Positions 11,447 to 23,523 of a DNA stretch of 64,000 bases are shown piece after piece. Positions within the stretch are counted from its first letter, which is position 1. Each line of letters begins with the position of its first letter. The DNA comes from Nansenia antarctica (Eukaryota > Chordata > Actinopteri > Argentiniformes > Microstomatidae), in assembly GCA_963989245.1 (NCBI GenBank), contig OZ022342.1:37950442-38014441 (forward strand). Direction: 5' to 3'. The notes beneath the pieces are model-generated. The model saw only the letters and a program-made list of their open reading frames with translations. It had not been told where the DNA came from and ran no database searches. Made by a program: the position numbers and the translations under genes.

Positions 11447-12808
11447 CAGGGCTGCCAAGTTTCACCAAAAGTTTGGAGTGAGATTTTTTGGCGGTGGAGC
11501 GACCCAAAACTGTGCACGTTTTTGCGGCAGCGGCCCCTCTCGCCCACCCAATTATTTGTGCTAGTTTCCTGCAATTTTACATGTTGTTCATAATAAACCA
11601 GCACAAGAAATGAAAATAATTAACATTTTATAAAACAAGACAAAAATTCAGACAATATATAATATTTATGAAATCTTAATGAACAAATACAGTAGCCTAC
11701 AGACTCTAAAAGAAAATTGGGCCCCATCAACAGGACTCAGCCCCTTGGTCAGCAGCAGAAAGACCCTTGGTCATCATCTTATATACAGTGCATTGCTCAT
11801 AGATGGCTATCATGTTATACAGTAGGCTACATACCAGGGTTTTTCCTGGGTCAGAATGAGGCCTTGGTGGTTGATGTTGTGCGCGCGTAGCGCGGCCCAT
11901 TTTTTTTTGAGGGACCTCAATTGTTGTATTTGTATTGTAAATTGCAATTACTATTTATTATTACTATTGTAGGAGCCAGATATTTGTGATACGTGATACG
12001 TGTTGTAATTCACTGTGTGGGCATGGGGTGGCGCTGTCACAATACCTGAGGCAGGTGTTTATCAGGTAGCACATTTGTTGTTGTTGTCGTCAGGTGTTGA
12101 CCCCGGAAGGGCAAATAGGTTTGACCGCAAGGGCGCTAAGTTTGTTATTGTTATTGTTTGTACCAGTGATTAAGCCATTGTTGGCACATAGTAACACAAT
12201 AAATGTTTATTATGCAGCAAACCAACGACTACGGATCTTATATAACCAACAGCAACACATCAAACTAGGACGCACAGCGCTTCAACCGGACAATCCGTCG
12301 GGTTAGCATCTCAGTAGCAAGTAGTAGACTATGCTCCTTTAACAATTATTATTAATGTACCTGGTTATGTTCTCTACAGTAGAGAAACAAATGCATTTAT
12401 AATGACTTACGCCATATTGGTGCAACCCAGTCCAGTAGGCTACCAGATACGATGTTGTAATGTAATGTATGCACATATTTTGCTACCACGGTTGCCAGAC
12501 GGAATTGACAATGTCCAGCCCAACCGGTCTAAAAGCTGCCGAATCCACCCGTCCAGTGACCAAAAGTAGCCCAATCTGGCAACACTGCTTGCTACGTTCT
12601 TGCAGCTTGCGTGAACACAGGTTCTTCCATCAGCGCTCGCCTGCCGCTTCGATTGCAGACTCAAGTTAACGCGCGTGCAGAAAGACCTCAAGTCCCGTAA
12701 AACAAATTGTTATTTCTCGCCGTGAGAAATAGAGATGCGGCGTGAGAGCGTGAGAACTGGTTGAAATGCGTGAGTCTCACGGTGATTGCGTGAGACTTGG
12801 CAGCTCTG
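11447..12808. mobile_element. Non-autonomous hAT element, 1362 bp
   Basis: Left CAGGGCTGCCAAGTTTCAC and right GTGAGACTTGGCAGCTCTG are inverted copies with two mismatches. The flanks are TTTTCGAT at 11439-11446 and 12809-12816, a perfect 8-bp duplication. Repeated GCGTGAGA motifs lie at the right subterminal end. No transposase frame is present. A second MITE (12487-12587) sits inside it. Confidence 0.92.
12487..12587. mobile_element. Nested hAT MITE related to 225-323
   Basis: Ends CACGGTTGCCAGACGG and CCAATCTGGCAACACTG are imperfect inverted copies similar to the MITE at 225-323. Flanks TTTGCTAC (12479-12486) and CTTGCTAC (12588-12595) match at 7 of 8 positions, so this is an older copy. 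Confidence 0.75.
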
Positions 12809-13349
12809 TTTTCGATGCTCACAGCCACAGCGCCACACAGTCCTCTTCTGCCTCCTTGTCAGAACTGATGTTGAGATCAATGTTTGAAATTCCGTCGACT
12901 TCTTCGTCATCGTCATCTTCAGATTCTGAGTTCCTATCATGTAAGTAGTCCAAAATTAAGGAGTTCATTAATTGCCCACTGTCGATATTTCCACCGGCTT
13001 CTGAAATTCTGTTGATAGCATTAGCGAGAGTGTCAGCATCCATCTTGTAAACTTGTCAACAAACAGGTCCACATGCGCATGGCTACTTAAATACAGCTGG
13101 GGTGTGGGGGTGGCTAAACACACACTCCCACACTAATACGAATACTACCCCTCACCCAACTTTGCTAATAATGTGTTGGTTATGATATTGAGTGGGTTCT
13201 TCATCGCTTACATTTTCGTCATATGCAAAAAAACGGAAAACACATTTTTCACAACAAGATTTGTTTTGCTCTATTGCGAGGTTTCACAATTCCCATAGCT
13301 AATGTAACCAAGAGGAGAGTAGTCGGAGAGTGGTAGAAAAAAAATATTT

Positions 13350-13525
13350 GATGTGTGAATCCGTTCCCTCGGTTTTGTAATTCGTTCCCTCGGTTTAGTA
13401 ATCCCTTCCCTCGGTTTAATAATTATTTAGGGTTAGGGTTAGGCCCTACGAGCCAGAACGATCGCAAGGATTCTAACCCTAACCCTAACCCTAATCCTTG
13501 CTAGGGCCTAACCCTAACCATAACC
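13350..13525. repeat. 21-bp tandem repeat followed by inverted telomere-like repeats
   Basis: Three units of CGTTCCCTCGGTTT type precede TTAGGGTTAGGGTTAGG (about 13428). After about 35 bp, the inverted form CTAACCCTAACCCTAACCC follows, then another CCTAACCCTAACC. The blocks face each other and could pair as a hairpin. They are interstitial and short, unlike a chromosome end. Confidence 0.75.
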
Positions 13526-14325
13526 ATGCCCTCGTGTCTTGGTTTAAGACTCAAGTGATGGGCCTTTCGAGTTGCGGAAATTACGGATTCCACCTTTAAT
13601 GACAATACATAACAGTTTTTAATATAAAAAAATAAAATATGTTTACTTCCTTTAAGTGAAATTAATACACTCATTTTCTACCATCGATTGAGCACAGTAT
13701 GACTGTTATACTGACAGTTTTGTAATAGTTTTATTATCATTATAATATTATTACAGTATTGCATAACGCATATGTAGATTATAATGTTATTTGATTGTTG
13801 TGCTCCCTGATTTAGCTTCTTAAAGACGTTCCAAGAATAATGCAAATACATTTGTGTGCTAGATGTGAACTGAATGTCTTGCAGCATCATGTCTATTCAC
13901 ACATCATCTGATAATTGCTAATTGCATTCCGAATGCCTTTCTTCCATTTCTTACATGGATACACTAGGGCCTTGCCTATACTGTTCATGCTTTGCCCTAT
14001 CAGCCCAATGTGAGAGTCAGCATCCTCATTTGTCAGTGCTGTCTATGCATACATAGTGAGATTTATGGAGATGAATGGCCATGCCAATAGGTGGAATGAA
14101 GGAATTCCAAACAAGGAGCAAAGTTTTGCAATATTATGTTTAAAATATGTCAAAATCACTCATAGTTTTGAAGAATTAATTTTATACTATAGAAACCATT
14201 ATGAAGAAACATATTCCATGGTGTCCATTAATGTGTGTGTACTTTGATACCATAGCTCATTATTGCCTGTTTGTGTGATATTAAAACAGATATTGAGAAA
14301 ATGTCAAGCGGCCAAGTTGTCCGAC
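13526..14325. other. No gene seen; AT-rich
   Basis: Only short frames without motifs. The nearby short frames at 13678-13890 and 14056-14247 are AT-rich and look random. Confidence 0.5.
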
Positions 14326-14478
14326 AACGCCACCTAGGTTTATAGACACCTAGGTATATAGTCACCTAGGTATACTATATAGTCACCTAGGTATATAGTC
14401 ACCTAGGTATATAGACACCGAGGTATATAGACACCTAGGTATAGTCACCTAGGTATAGTCACCTAGGTATATAGACAC

Positions 14479-15236
14479 CAGTGGAGGCTGGTGACTTCCA
14501 GAATTGAGGAGGCCAATTTTTTTTCCGCTTGCTCGCTTCACTCGCGATGGAATGTTCCCTGTTCTTCTTATCTGTCTTTGTTAAAAAATATTAATTCGTG
14601 TTTGGCGGTACTGAAGGGATTGGGACACTCTCAGGATGGTGGATGAAGCAGCTTTTATTGCTTGCACAATGGGTCATCAAATAAACAAAACAATTGGCAT
14701 GAATCTCTGGTCCGCCTGCAGCAGCTATTGTCCCTTCTGCTCAGGCTCACAACATTCACCACAACATACTACATACAATCAATGACATGTCAAAAGCACT
14801 CAAACACTATGTCAATCAGACACACAACATACAATTCAGAACAATACTTCATCCATTTCTAATATTTATCCTGCAGAACAGCACTCATACGTGTGTGGCG
14901 AAAAAAGGTACTACACGGAGGCCAGGCCTCCTGTGCCCACCCATTTTCAGTGATTTGGCCAATCACATATTGCCATGAAAAAAATTGCATTACATTGACT
15001 TCTATGAGAAACCACTTTCCGACAGGAGGCCTGGCCTCCGTGTAGTACCTTTTTCCGCCACACGCGTGTATGAGTGCTGTTCTGCAGGATAAATATTAGA
15101 AATGGATGAAGTATTGTTCTGAATTGTATGTTGTGTGTCTGATAAAAAATATAATTATTGCTTTTTAAATCTCTCTCTTCTCTCAAATTATTGGGGAGGC
15201 CAGGCCTCCTCCACCTCTATGGAGGAGCCTCCACTG
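14479..15236. mobile_element. hAT-type element with large internal palindrome, copy 1
   Basis: Ends CAGTGGAGGCT and AGCCTCCACTG are perfect inverted copies, flanked by ATAGACAC at 14471-14478 and 15237-15244. Inside, arms of about 120 bp (14815-14934 and 15022-15143) form a near-perfect inverted repeat around an 87-bp spacer. The arms contain GGCCAGGCCTCC, which also appears near the right end. No transposase is encoded. Confidence 0.93.
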
Positions 15237-15334
15237 ATAGACACCTAGGTATAGTCACCTAGGTATATAGACACCTAGGTATATAGTCACCTAGGTATAT
15301 AGTCACCTAGGTATAGTCACCTAGGTATATAGAC

Positions 15335-17062
15335 CAGGGTTTCCGTTAGAAAACTTTGCCGTCGGACATCGTGTCCGGGAAGAATTCGATTTACCGGACA
15401 AACGTGATATATTCCGGTCATCATATTAAAATATAAATGTTTTTTTTTTCCAATTTTTTTTTTTTTTTTCCAAAATCTAATATAGCTGTTTGTCGCGGTG
15501 ATTACTGTTGTGTAGCGGCCTATATATGCCATTTAATGTCTATTTCTCATCCGATACGATTAGATGCGAGCTATATAATATATAATAATATAACATGATT
15601 TGACGCATGCGCGCTATGCCATGCGTCAAATCCAGCGCTGAACGGGTCCAGCGCTGAACGGGCGCCTCACTGGGAACTGAACAGACAGCATCGATCAATG
15701 AACGGACTCCACATTACGTTAACTGAAGTTTGTTAAATTGTTTGGGATTAATGTGAGTTTTCTATTTTCTCTTTCCAGTTTTACCCTTTTTTTTAAATCA
15801 ATAAAACAACGTCATTTCTATAAGTCTCGCTGGTTGGGAAGGCATTTCGTTTAGCTCGGGAGTATGACAATGGGAAGAACATAACTGTTTATTGAGAAAC
15901 AATTGATAGGCAGTCTGGGATACGTATATAAAGAAATACCACAATGTCTAGATGTATAACATTTTATTGAACAGTAACAGTGCAAGCATGTAGGCTTCTG
16001 GCGTGACACGGCTAGCCTAATTTCCGTTCATATGCCTTTTATCAGATAAAATAAAATAGAATAAAACTCTTTGAAAATAAATAGGCTTTAAATTAACTTG
16101 CAATGCGTATGTATAGGCTAATTTCCGTTCGATGTTACAGCCTAGGCCTATCGCCTATGCCTTTTCTCAGATAGATAGGGGATAGCCTTAAATAAAATAG
16201 CCTGACCTGATAGCTGAGAGTGCAGCTTATTGTTAGCCGTTGCATTAGCCTGCTCACAGTGGCCTTGCATAGCGGTTTGCTGTTGCCTCAAACTGACCGC
16301 CGATATGTGGTCACTGCACCGACTGTGATCAGTGAGAGCCGACATTCTCATATTAGTTGCTCCTCTCGTGAATCCATTATTCCTCCCCGATGTTTCGCAC
16401 GGTGAGCAGAACATTTTTCCGGCTTCCTCATCTAAACGCAGCCAGGGGAAAGTTTTTTTCCATTCAACTCTGAATCCACGAGACTTCTTGGCTGGAGGAG
16501 CCACGACGGCGTCAGCCGCTGCGGCCTCCATCTCTTCAGAGTCAGACTTCTCCTCAGGCTCAGACTCATTGTTGCTTGGCTTCATGAAATAATTGCTAAG
16601 CTTACTTTGTTTTGCCATCTTTCCATTAATTTAATCGCTCGCTATGGTGCACTTTGAGCTGCAACGTTTGCGTATTACTATGGTGGACGGGTTGGCAGGG
16701 TTGCCAGATAGGCATGGGTTACCGCCGAATGGGCTACTGTGTTTAAGCGGTAATAGACTGGTTAAGCTGTAATCCCATCTGGCATCAATCCCATGTGGCA
16801 CCTGTGCGCTGTTTCGCATAGGCCGGCCTACACATTAGGAGTCATCATCATGCCGGTGTCAAATCATATCATAATAAAAGAAATACATAGCCTATATATT
16901 CGTCTTTTTTAAAATAGAAGGAATCAGAATGTGAACTTTAGCGAATTGTATTCAAAGGGAATTATTTTCACCGGACAATATGTCCGACGACTTTTCAATT
17001 TGTCGGACTTCAACAAATTTTACCGGACAAAGACCGGTAATTGCCGGTTAACGGAAACCCAG
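15335..17062. mobile_element. Internally deleted hAT element, 1728 bp
   Basis: Ends CAGGGTTTCCGTTA and TAACGGAAACCCAG are inverted copies with one mismatch, flanked by ATATAGAC at 15327-15334 and 17063-17070. GTCCGGTAAATT-like motifs recur subterminally at both ends. It retains the N-terminal zinc-finger part of a transposase (16148-16618, minus strand) but no catalytic core. A CAGGGTTGCCAGAT piece at about 16696 may be a further nested MITE. Confidence 0.93.
16148..16618 (-). pseudogene. hAT transposase N-terminus with TTF-type zinc finger
   Basis: A 156-residue frame begins MAKQSKLSNYFMKPSNNESE, then has an acidic stretch and PPAKKSRGF. From about residue 50 it reads WKKTFPWLRLDEEAGKMFC, then C-E-T-S-G and an H-x4-H-like end near SDHISAV. 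This is the DNA-binding TTF/BED-like finger at the start of hAT proteins such as the ZNF862/C17orf113-like group. The family's RNase H core and dimerisation domain (several hundred residues) are absent; the frame ends in unrelated sequence. It lies inside the TSD-bounded element and is probably the stump left by internal deletion. Confidence 0.8.
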
Positions 17063-17406
17063 ATATAGACACTAGGTATATAGTCACCTAGGTATAGTCA
17101 CTTAGACACCTAGGTATATAGTCACCTAGGTATATAGACACCTAGGTATATAGTCACCACCTAGGTATATAGACACCTAGGTATATAGTCACCTAGGTAT
17201 ATAGACACCTAGGTATATAGTCACCTAGGTATATAGTCAACTAAGAATAGTCACCCAGGTATATAGACACCTAGGTATATAGTCACTTAGGTATAGTCAC
17301 CTAGGTATATAGACACCTAGGTATATAGTCACCTAGGTATATAGTCACCTAGGAATAGTCACCTAGGTATATAGACACCTAGGTATATAGACACCTAGGT
17401 ATATAG

Positions 17407-18167
17407 CAGTGGTGGCTGGTGACTTCCAGAATTGAGGAGGCCAATTTTTTTTTCGCTTGCTCGCTTCACTCGCGATGGAATGTTCCCTGTTCTTCTTATC
17501 TGTCTTTGTTAAAAAATATTAATTTGTGTTTGGCGGTACTGAAGGGATTGGGACACTCTCAGGATGGTGGATGAAGCAGCTTTTATTGCCTGCACAATGG
17601 GTCATCAAATAAACAAAACAATTGGCATGAATCTCTGGTCCGCCTGCAGCAGCTATTGTCCCTTCTGCTCAGGCTCACAACATTCACCACAACATACTAC
17701 ATACAATCAATGACATGTCAAAAGCACTCAAACACTATGTCAATCAGACACACAACATACAATTCAGAACAATACTTCATCCATTTCTAATATTTTTCCT
17801 GCAGAACAGCACTCATACGCGTGTGGCGGAAAACGGTACTACACGGAGGCCAGGCCTCCTGTGCCCACCCATTTTCAGTGATTTGGCCAATCACATATTG
17901 CCATGAAAAAAATTGCATTACATTGACTTCTATGAGAAACCACTTTCCGACAGGAGGCCTGGCCTCCGTGTAGTACCTTTTTCCGCCACACGCGTGTATG
18001 AGTGCTGTTCTGCAGGATAAATATTAGAAATGGATGAAGTATTATTCTGAATTGTATGTTGTGTGTCTGATAAAAAATATAATTATTGCTTTTTTAAATC
18101 TCTCTCTCTTCTCTCAAATTATTGGGGAGGCCAGGCCTCCTCCACCTCTATGGAGGAGCCTCCACTG
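17407..18167. mobile_element. hAT-type element with large internal palindrome, copy 2
   Basis: This copy is nearly identical to the one at 14479-15236. It has ends CAGTGGTGGCT and AGCCTCCACTG and a palindrome at 17743-18071. It is flanked by GTATATAG at 17399-17406 and 18168-18175. The different duplication shows a separate insertion event, not duplication of copy 1. Confidence 0.93.
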
Positions 18168-19646
18168 GTATATAGTCACCTAGGTATAGTCACCTAGGTA
18201 TATAGACACCTAGGTATATAGTCACCTAGGTATATAGACACCTAGGTATATAGTCACCACCTAGGTATATAGACACCTAGGTATATAGTCACCTAGGTAT
18301 AGTCACCTAGATATATAGTCACCTAGGTATGTAGTCACCTAGGTATATAGACACCTAGGTATATAGTCACCACCTAGGTATATAGTCACCTAGATATATA
18401 GTCACCTAGGCATATAGTCACCTAGGTATAGTCACCTAGGTATATAGTCACCTAGGTATATAGTCACCTAGGTATATAGACACCTAGGTATATAGTCACC
18501 TAGGTACAGTATACAGTCACCTAGGTATATAGTCACCTATGTATATAGACACCTAGGTATATAGACACCTAGGTATATAGTCACCTGGGTATATAGACAC
18601 CTAGGTATAGTCACCTGGGTATATAGACACCTAGGTATATAGACACCTAGGTATATAGACACCTAGGTATATAGACAACTAGGTATATAGTCACCTAGTT
18701 ATATAGACACATAGGTATAGTCACCTAGGTATATAGTCACCTAGGTATAGTCACCTAGGTATATAGACACCTAGGTATATAGACACCTAGGTATATAGAC
18801 ACCTAGGTATATAGACAACTAGGTATATAGTCACCTAGTTATATAGACACATAGGTATAGTCACCTAGGTATATAGACACCTAGGTATATAGACACCTAG
18901 GTATATAGACACCTAGGTATATAGACAACTAGGTATATAGTCACCTAGTTATATAGACACATAGGTATAGTCACCTAGGTATATAGTCAACTAGGAATAG
19001 TCACCTTGGTCTATAGTCACCTAGGTATATAGTCACCTAGGTATATAGTCACCACCTAGGTATATAGTCACATAGGTATATAGTCACCTAGGTATATAGA
19101 CACCTAGGTATATAGTCACCTAGGTATATAGTCACCTAGGTATATAGTCACCTAGGTATATAGACACCTAGGTATATAGTCACCTAGGTATATAGACACC
19201 TAGGTATATAAACACCTAGATATATAGTCACCTAGGTATATAGTCACCTAGGTATATAGACACCTAGGTATATAGTCACCATCTAGGTATATAGTCACCA
19301 CCTAGGTATATACCGGTAGTCACCTAGGTATATAATCACCACCTAGGTATATAGTCACCTAGGTATATAGACACCTAGGTATATAGACACCTAGGTATAT
19401 AGTCACCTAGGTATATAGTCACAGAAAAACAGCAAAATAGTTTTATATTAGCTTATCCTGATGTGATTTTGAAAATGTAAGGATACTGGGTGGTAGAATG
19501 CACATATCTAGGAAAAGTCATGAAAGGAGGGTCCTGAAATTTGATCGAGTGCAAAGATATAACATTTTTCTTTACTCACAGCACTCATGGCTGTTCTAGT
19601 GTTAATGGAACAAAAGGCTAATTGAGATTTTACTGTAGAGCATACA

Positions 19647-19930
19647 GTACAGTGCCCTCCATAAGTATTGGAAAGAGGAAGCATTTTGTTTTCTTTTAAC
19701 TCTAAACTCCAACAGTTTGGATTTGAAATCAACTAGTGGGGTCAGAACGTTTTTTTTTTTATTGCTTTCACCATTTACAGTAGATAGTACACCAGTTTTA
19801 AACCGAGCCCCCTATTTCAGGGCTCCAAAAGTATTGAAAACTATTTAAATCTGGAGATTGACTTGGCCAGTCAACAACATTCCACTTTTTTGCCTACCAA
19901 AATTCTGGAGTGGAGAGCCAAAATAAGAAG
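19647..19930. mobile_element. Tc1/mariner-like remnant
   Basis: ACAGTGCCCTCCATAAGTATT is a familiar Tc1-like terminal motif in fish. It is followed by AT-rich subterminal sequence and GATTGACTTGGCCAGTCAA. No opposite end or transposase frame was found, so this is a truncated copy. Confidence 0.55.
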
Positions 19931-20796
19931 AAATGCTTCACTGTCCCTTTACTTACAGAGGGCTCCATAGAAAACCCAGCCCGCTTCCATCTTCTACCCT
20001 CTGGAAAACATTAGACCATGTGGCAGTATAATTACTGAATTCTCATCATGTACTGTAGCGTATGCCCAGTCTCTGAGGAGCTCTCTCTCCCTAAAGTACT
20101 TGATCAACATTTTACACGTTATCAACAGTACTGCATGTCACACTTTATGTTGATCTCTGTACGCCACAGTGCTTCAGTGTACTGTGCTATCTTTCACTGA
20201 TTTTCTAGTCTGTACAATAGTTATAGGCTCTAGAACTACAACACTTTATTAGTCAAGAAACAAATGTGTACTGGTGTCGGTCAGGCAGACATTGGAGTTT
20301 GACAAAAGGATTTTGTGTTTCACATTCGTCATGGTATCCCCAACCCTAAATCTGGGAAACCACATTTTATTTCACAATGAATACATTTACTTTTAATTAA
20401 CCACACTTAAATGTGAATATTATAGATTGGGGGGGGGGGGGTGGTTGACCTATTTTTCTTCTTTCCTGTAAAGGTTAGCGATCCTCCCAGGCGTGTTATA
20501 TGGGTGGCTAGGGACCTGACATTTTCGCTCCAAAGGGCATCTCCTGCCAGAGTCCCTCCGAATCTGTGAACCCCCACTGACACCAAGACGGCACGTATCT
20601 GTAAAAGCAGATTGGGGCAGTGTGTCTTGTCACGTCCCAGGGGTGGTGGGAGGGTAGAGAGTGGTTCTGGCTGATGCATCCGTAGTCGTGATGGTGCAAT
20701 GACAGGGTCAGTGACCCCTTCTCCGTTCAAAATGACTGTCTTCTCTCCAGACTATTCTTGGCTTAGAGGTTGTCATCAGCACTGACAAATATACTC

Positions 20797-20831
<35 letters not shown>

Positions 20832-21130
20832 ATGTGTGTTTCAAGTTTCTTTTTACGTCACATTACACAAGTGTAACAGAGTAAAATTCTTAGGCTTCGG
20901 ATCCTGACATTGCATTGCAGCACATAGGGCATAATCATTCAAGCATTATTCAAAACGATAGTGTCATTTAAATGTTTTTCATTAACCTTTATTTATACAG
21001 GTAAAACAATCTCATTGAGACCCATGGTCTAATTTACAAGAGAGACCTGTTCAGGGTAGACAGAAGCAGAACACAAAGTTACAGGTAAACCAATATAGTC
21101 TACAGTGAACGACGCACTTTGTAAGTGGGG
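19931..21130. other. No gene seen; simple repeats and repeat tails
   Basis: Contains a poly-G run (about 20431), a (GT)n run at 20801-20829, and a common fish repeat tail (CCTTTATTTATACAGGTAAAA, about 20988). Overlapping minus-strand frames at 20407-20730 have no motifs. Confidence 0.5.
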
Positions 21131-21378
21131 AGGAGATTGGTGGGGATTGTGGGAGTTGACATTACTACTGAATGAATGAAAATGAATGAATTTCTATTAT
21201 TTTACGTACTGTCTCAATTATATTTGAATAATATTCTGGACCAGCACGCACATGCCCAGTGTACTTGAATATGCGATTCCATGTGGCCAGAAATTATTTT
21301 GCGCGACGATGAGAAAATGCTTGTTTGCCTTGGTGAGCTTGGTGTCGAGTCTGGAGGGAACAATGGTGTTGAATGCTG

Positions 21379-21415
<37 letters not shown>
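21120..21415. repeat. Dispersed repeat also present at about 58165-58320, plus (GT)n
   Basis: GGAGATTGGTGGGGATTG through TTATTTTACGTACTGTCTC and the TGAGAAAATGCTTG segment are matched at 58168-58310. The block just upstream of each copy (GGGTCCTGAMATYTGATCGAGTGCAA, 19530 and 58775) is also shared, so both belong to a larger unclassified repeat. (GT)n lies at 21382-21414. Confidence 0.65.
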
Positions 21416-21421
<6 letters not shown>

Positions 21422-21756
21422 TGTAGCCGCATTGGCTAGGACTGAAGAGTAGATCTTTTTTTGTCTTTGTCTAGTCTTTGTGAAATAGTTTTATACATAC
21501 ACATGTTAACGAGGGTAACTGCAATATTTAATGACAGACTCTCAGGATCAATGTTCTCAGATGTTATCATAGTGAAACTGGATTTGTTCAGCTGGTGTCC
21601 ATCCATCCATTCATCCATCTCTCAGTAAGCTTTGTGCATTTATTTCAATCTGCAACCCTCTAAATGTTTTGCCCATCAGCCTCTGTTCTTGTCCGTCACC
21701 CACGACTACAGGCAGTGGGAGTGTGGCCAACTCAATTTGTTGGGATTCCCACAGTG

Positions 21757-21895
21757 GGGGCTGTGGTAGCCGAGAGGTTAGTGAGGCCGGCTAGCAATCA
21801 CAAGGTTGCTGGTTTGATCCCCGACTCAGGAGGGAGCTTGCATGTGCCTTTGAGCAAGGCACTTAACCCCTAATTGCTCCAGGGCCGCCAAATAT
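21757..21895 (+). mobile_element. tRNA-derived SINE fragment
   Basis: The head GTGGTAGCCGAGAGGTTAGT resembles a polymerase III A box of tRNA-Ser type, and GGTTTGATCCC is a B box. The body GAGCAAGGCACTTAACCCC is a conserved fish SINE motif. The tail is cut off by the next element at about 21905. Confidence 0.8.
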
Positions 21896-21910
21896 GGCTG
21901 ACTCTGTGCC

Positions 21911-22266
21911 TAGAGCCGTAAATGGAAGCCATCTGGGTTCCAGGAGCGGGCTAGTTTGCTAATGTTAGTCAGCTAGCTAACATTAGCCTAGATAGCTAGC
22001 GTGAGCTAACGCCTTTAATGCCACTCGCTGTACTAGACTAGCTAGCCGACATTGGTTAAGTGCTAGCTAGCTAATGTTAGCAAACAATGTCAATGTGAAC
22101 TTGCACGCTATTTGGGGAATTGGGTTGTGCTATGTTTGATGGATCACCTCATAACATTACTATTGGCTAGCTAACGTTGATCTGGAGTTCACATTGACAT
22201 TGTTTGCTAATGTTAGCAAACTAGCCCGCTCTTGGAACCCAGATGGCTTCCGTTTACGGCCCTGCA
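21911..22266. mobile_element. Foldback element with two nested inverted repeats
   Basis: Outer arms (about 56 bp) carry GGAAGCCATCTGGGTTCC on the left and the inverse on the right, extended to GCCGTAAAYGG. Inner arms (22069-22101 and 22187-22217) pair GTTAGCAAACAATGTCAATG with its inverse. The TAGCTAGC-rich centre adds short palindromes. The whole unit could fold into a two-tier hairpin. No target duplication is obvious. Confidence 0.8.
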
Positions 22267-22529
22267 GCCAATCATAATGTGTTACATCATCTGTAATGGC
22301 AGGACCCCGAACAGACCCGAATACATCCTGTACCTAGACCGGCAGATATATGCCTGCCTGTACGTCTTACTGCCTGTAATACTTCTCCTTTTTGGTTTAT
22401 TTAACTATTTAAACTTTTTTTCGAGGCTTATGGAGAAATAAAGTTTGAACTTGAACAAATGGTTTGATTGTTTATAAAATAAACTGAGGTGGACTGAAAG
22501 TAACAACTTATTATACCTAGTCTTGAGAT

Positions 22530-22760
22530 TTATATATATATGTTATTTATATATATATATATATATATATATGTTATGGTACATGTGGGAAAAAGTTTAT
22601 GTCGGCATGTCCCGGGACATGCTGGCATGTACCAAGTCGACGGTTTATGCTGGCATGTCCCGGGAAATGCCGTCATAAACCGTCATAATGGTTCATGTGG
22701 GAAATACATTCTTACTTTTAGCACCATGGACAGCGCCATGGACAGCGCCACTATGCGCCA
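22530..22760. repeat. (TA)n run and short palindromic direct repeats
   Basis: A TA run is followed by two GCTGGCATGT / GGCATGTCCCGGG motifs around palindromic CCCGGG and by tandem GACAGCGCCATG and CACTATGCGC units. No gene is seen. Confidence 0.7.
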
Positions 22761-23523
22761 CTATGCAGCGCCAGCAGAACGGACGGGATTTGCTTCACAC
22801 TGTATTTAACTAAATAGCCTATGACTAAAGCAGCCTATATTACATCAATCACACATATGTCTAGCCTACATGCAGTGAACTCTAAAAGTAGGACCAACAC
22901 ATTTGTAAATGGGGAATGCGGAGTCTACTTACCAACGACATAATCTTGTGAGAGGCGACATGGTGGCTGCTCAGATGAATCTTCTCGACGTCTGACCATC
23001 ATTATCAAAGCTAATATCTCCTCATATCCTTCTCAGTATCATACATGTTCTTTGCAATGGTGGAAATAAATAAAAAGAAAGAATCAAGTTCAACAGCTCA
23101 ACTGTGTGTCAACAAGTTCCCGAAATGCGCTCCTCTCACTTTGATGCACGCACGCCTAAAGGCTTCCTGTGGCACGGGAGCGGAGCACTGGCCTTGTTTG
23201 GTGAACATTACGGTCTAAACTTTAAGCAACAGTTGAAAATAAACGCAATAAACCATGTCTTGTTTAAGGGGGGGGGGGGTAGAATACGACGCAGTTTTTT
23301 CAGCACGCCCGGGCTCATCGGGCCAAAGGAGAAATAACTCACCGGTAGAACGAGCGATTGTCCAATCAGAATAGAGTAATTTAGAGAGCCGTGTCATAGC
23401 CTAAAAAATAAAGAGAGCATTACAGTGATCTCGGAATCCATGACATAACCTGCCCTATCAACTGTTTTAAGCAGAATATACACATAATATTTGACAAGCA
23501 TTTATCCCAATGATATCTTACCT

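Larger units (their letters stand above)
11213..13043 (-). pseudogene. Unknown reading frame interrupted by a hAT insertion
   Basis: On the minus strand a frame starts at 13043 (MDADTLANAINRISEAGGNI). It has an acidic SESEDDDDEEVDG segment and ends at 12819, just before the hAT copy at 11447-12808. On the other side of the hAT, a frame with IEKVLRSVYAV and a Cys-rich CRCQQRRKVKTTGC segment runs 11458-11213. If the hAT and one TSD copy are taken out, the two frames come within a single-base frameshift of each other, so they look like one original coding unit. The product is not recognised; an N-terminal region of another transposon protein is plausible. It is broken by the insertion and a frameshift. 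Confidence 0.4.
14326..19424. repeat. 16-bp minisatellite array split into four blocks by hAT elements
   Basis: The unit is GTATATAGTCACCTAG (16 bp), with a frequent variant having GACACC for GTCACC, a shorter variant lacking TATA, and a rare CACCACC form. Each unit junction contains the palindrome CCTAGG. Array blocks are 14326-14478, 15237-15334, 17063-17406 and 18168-19424, about 1.85 kb in all. A higher-order block of about 120 bp (with GACAACTAGG and CACATAGG variants) is repeated around 18680, 18800 and 18920, showing segmental expansion. There is no coding content. Confidence 0.95.

Noticed and set aside
14326..19424. CRISPR-like array
   Set aside because: Units are contiguous 16-bp tandem repeats with no unique spacers, and the genome is a fish.
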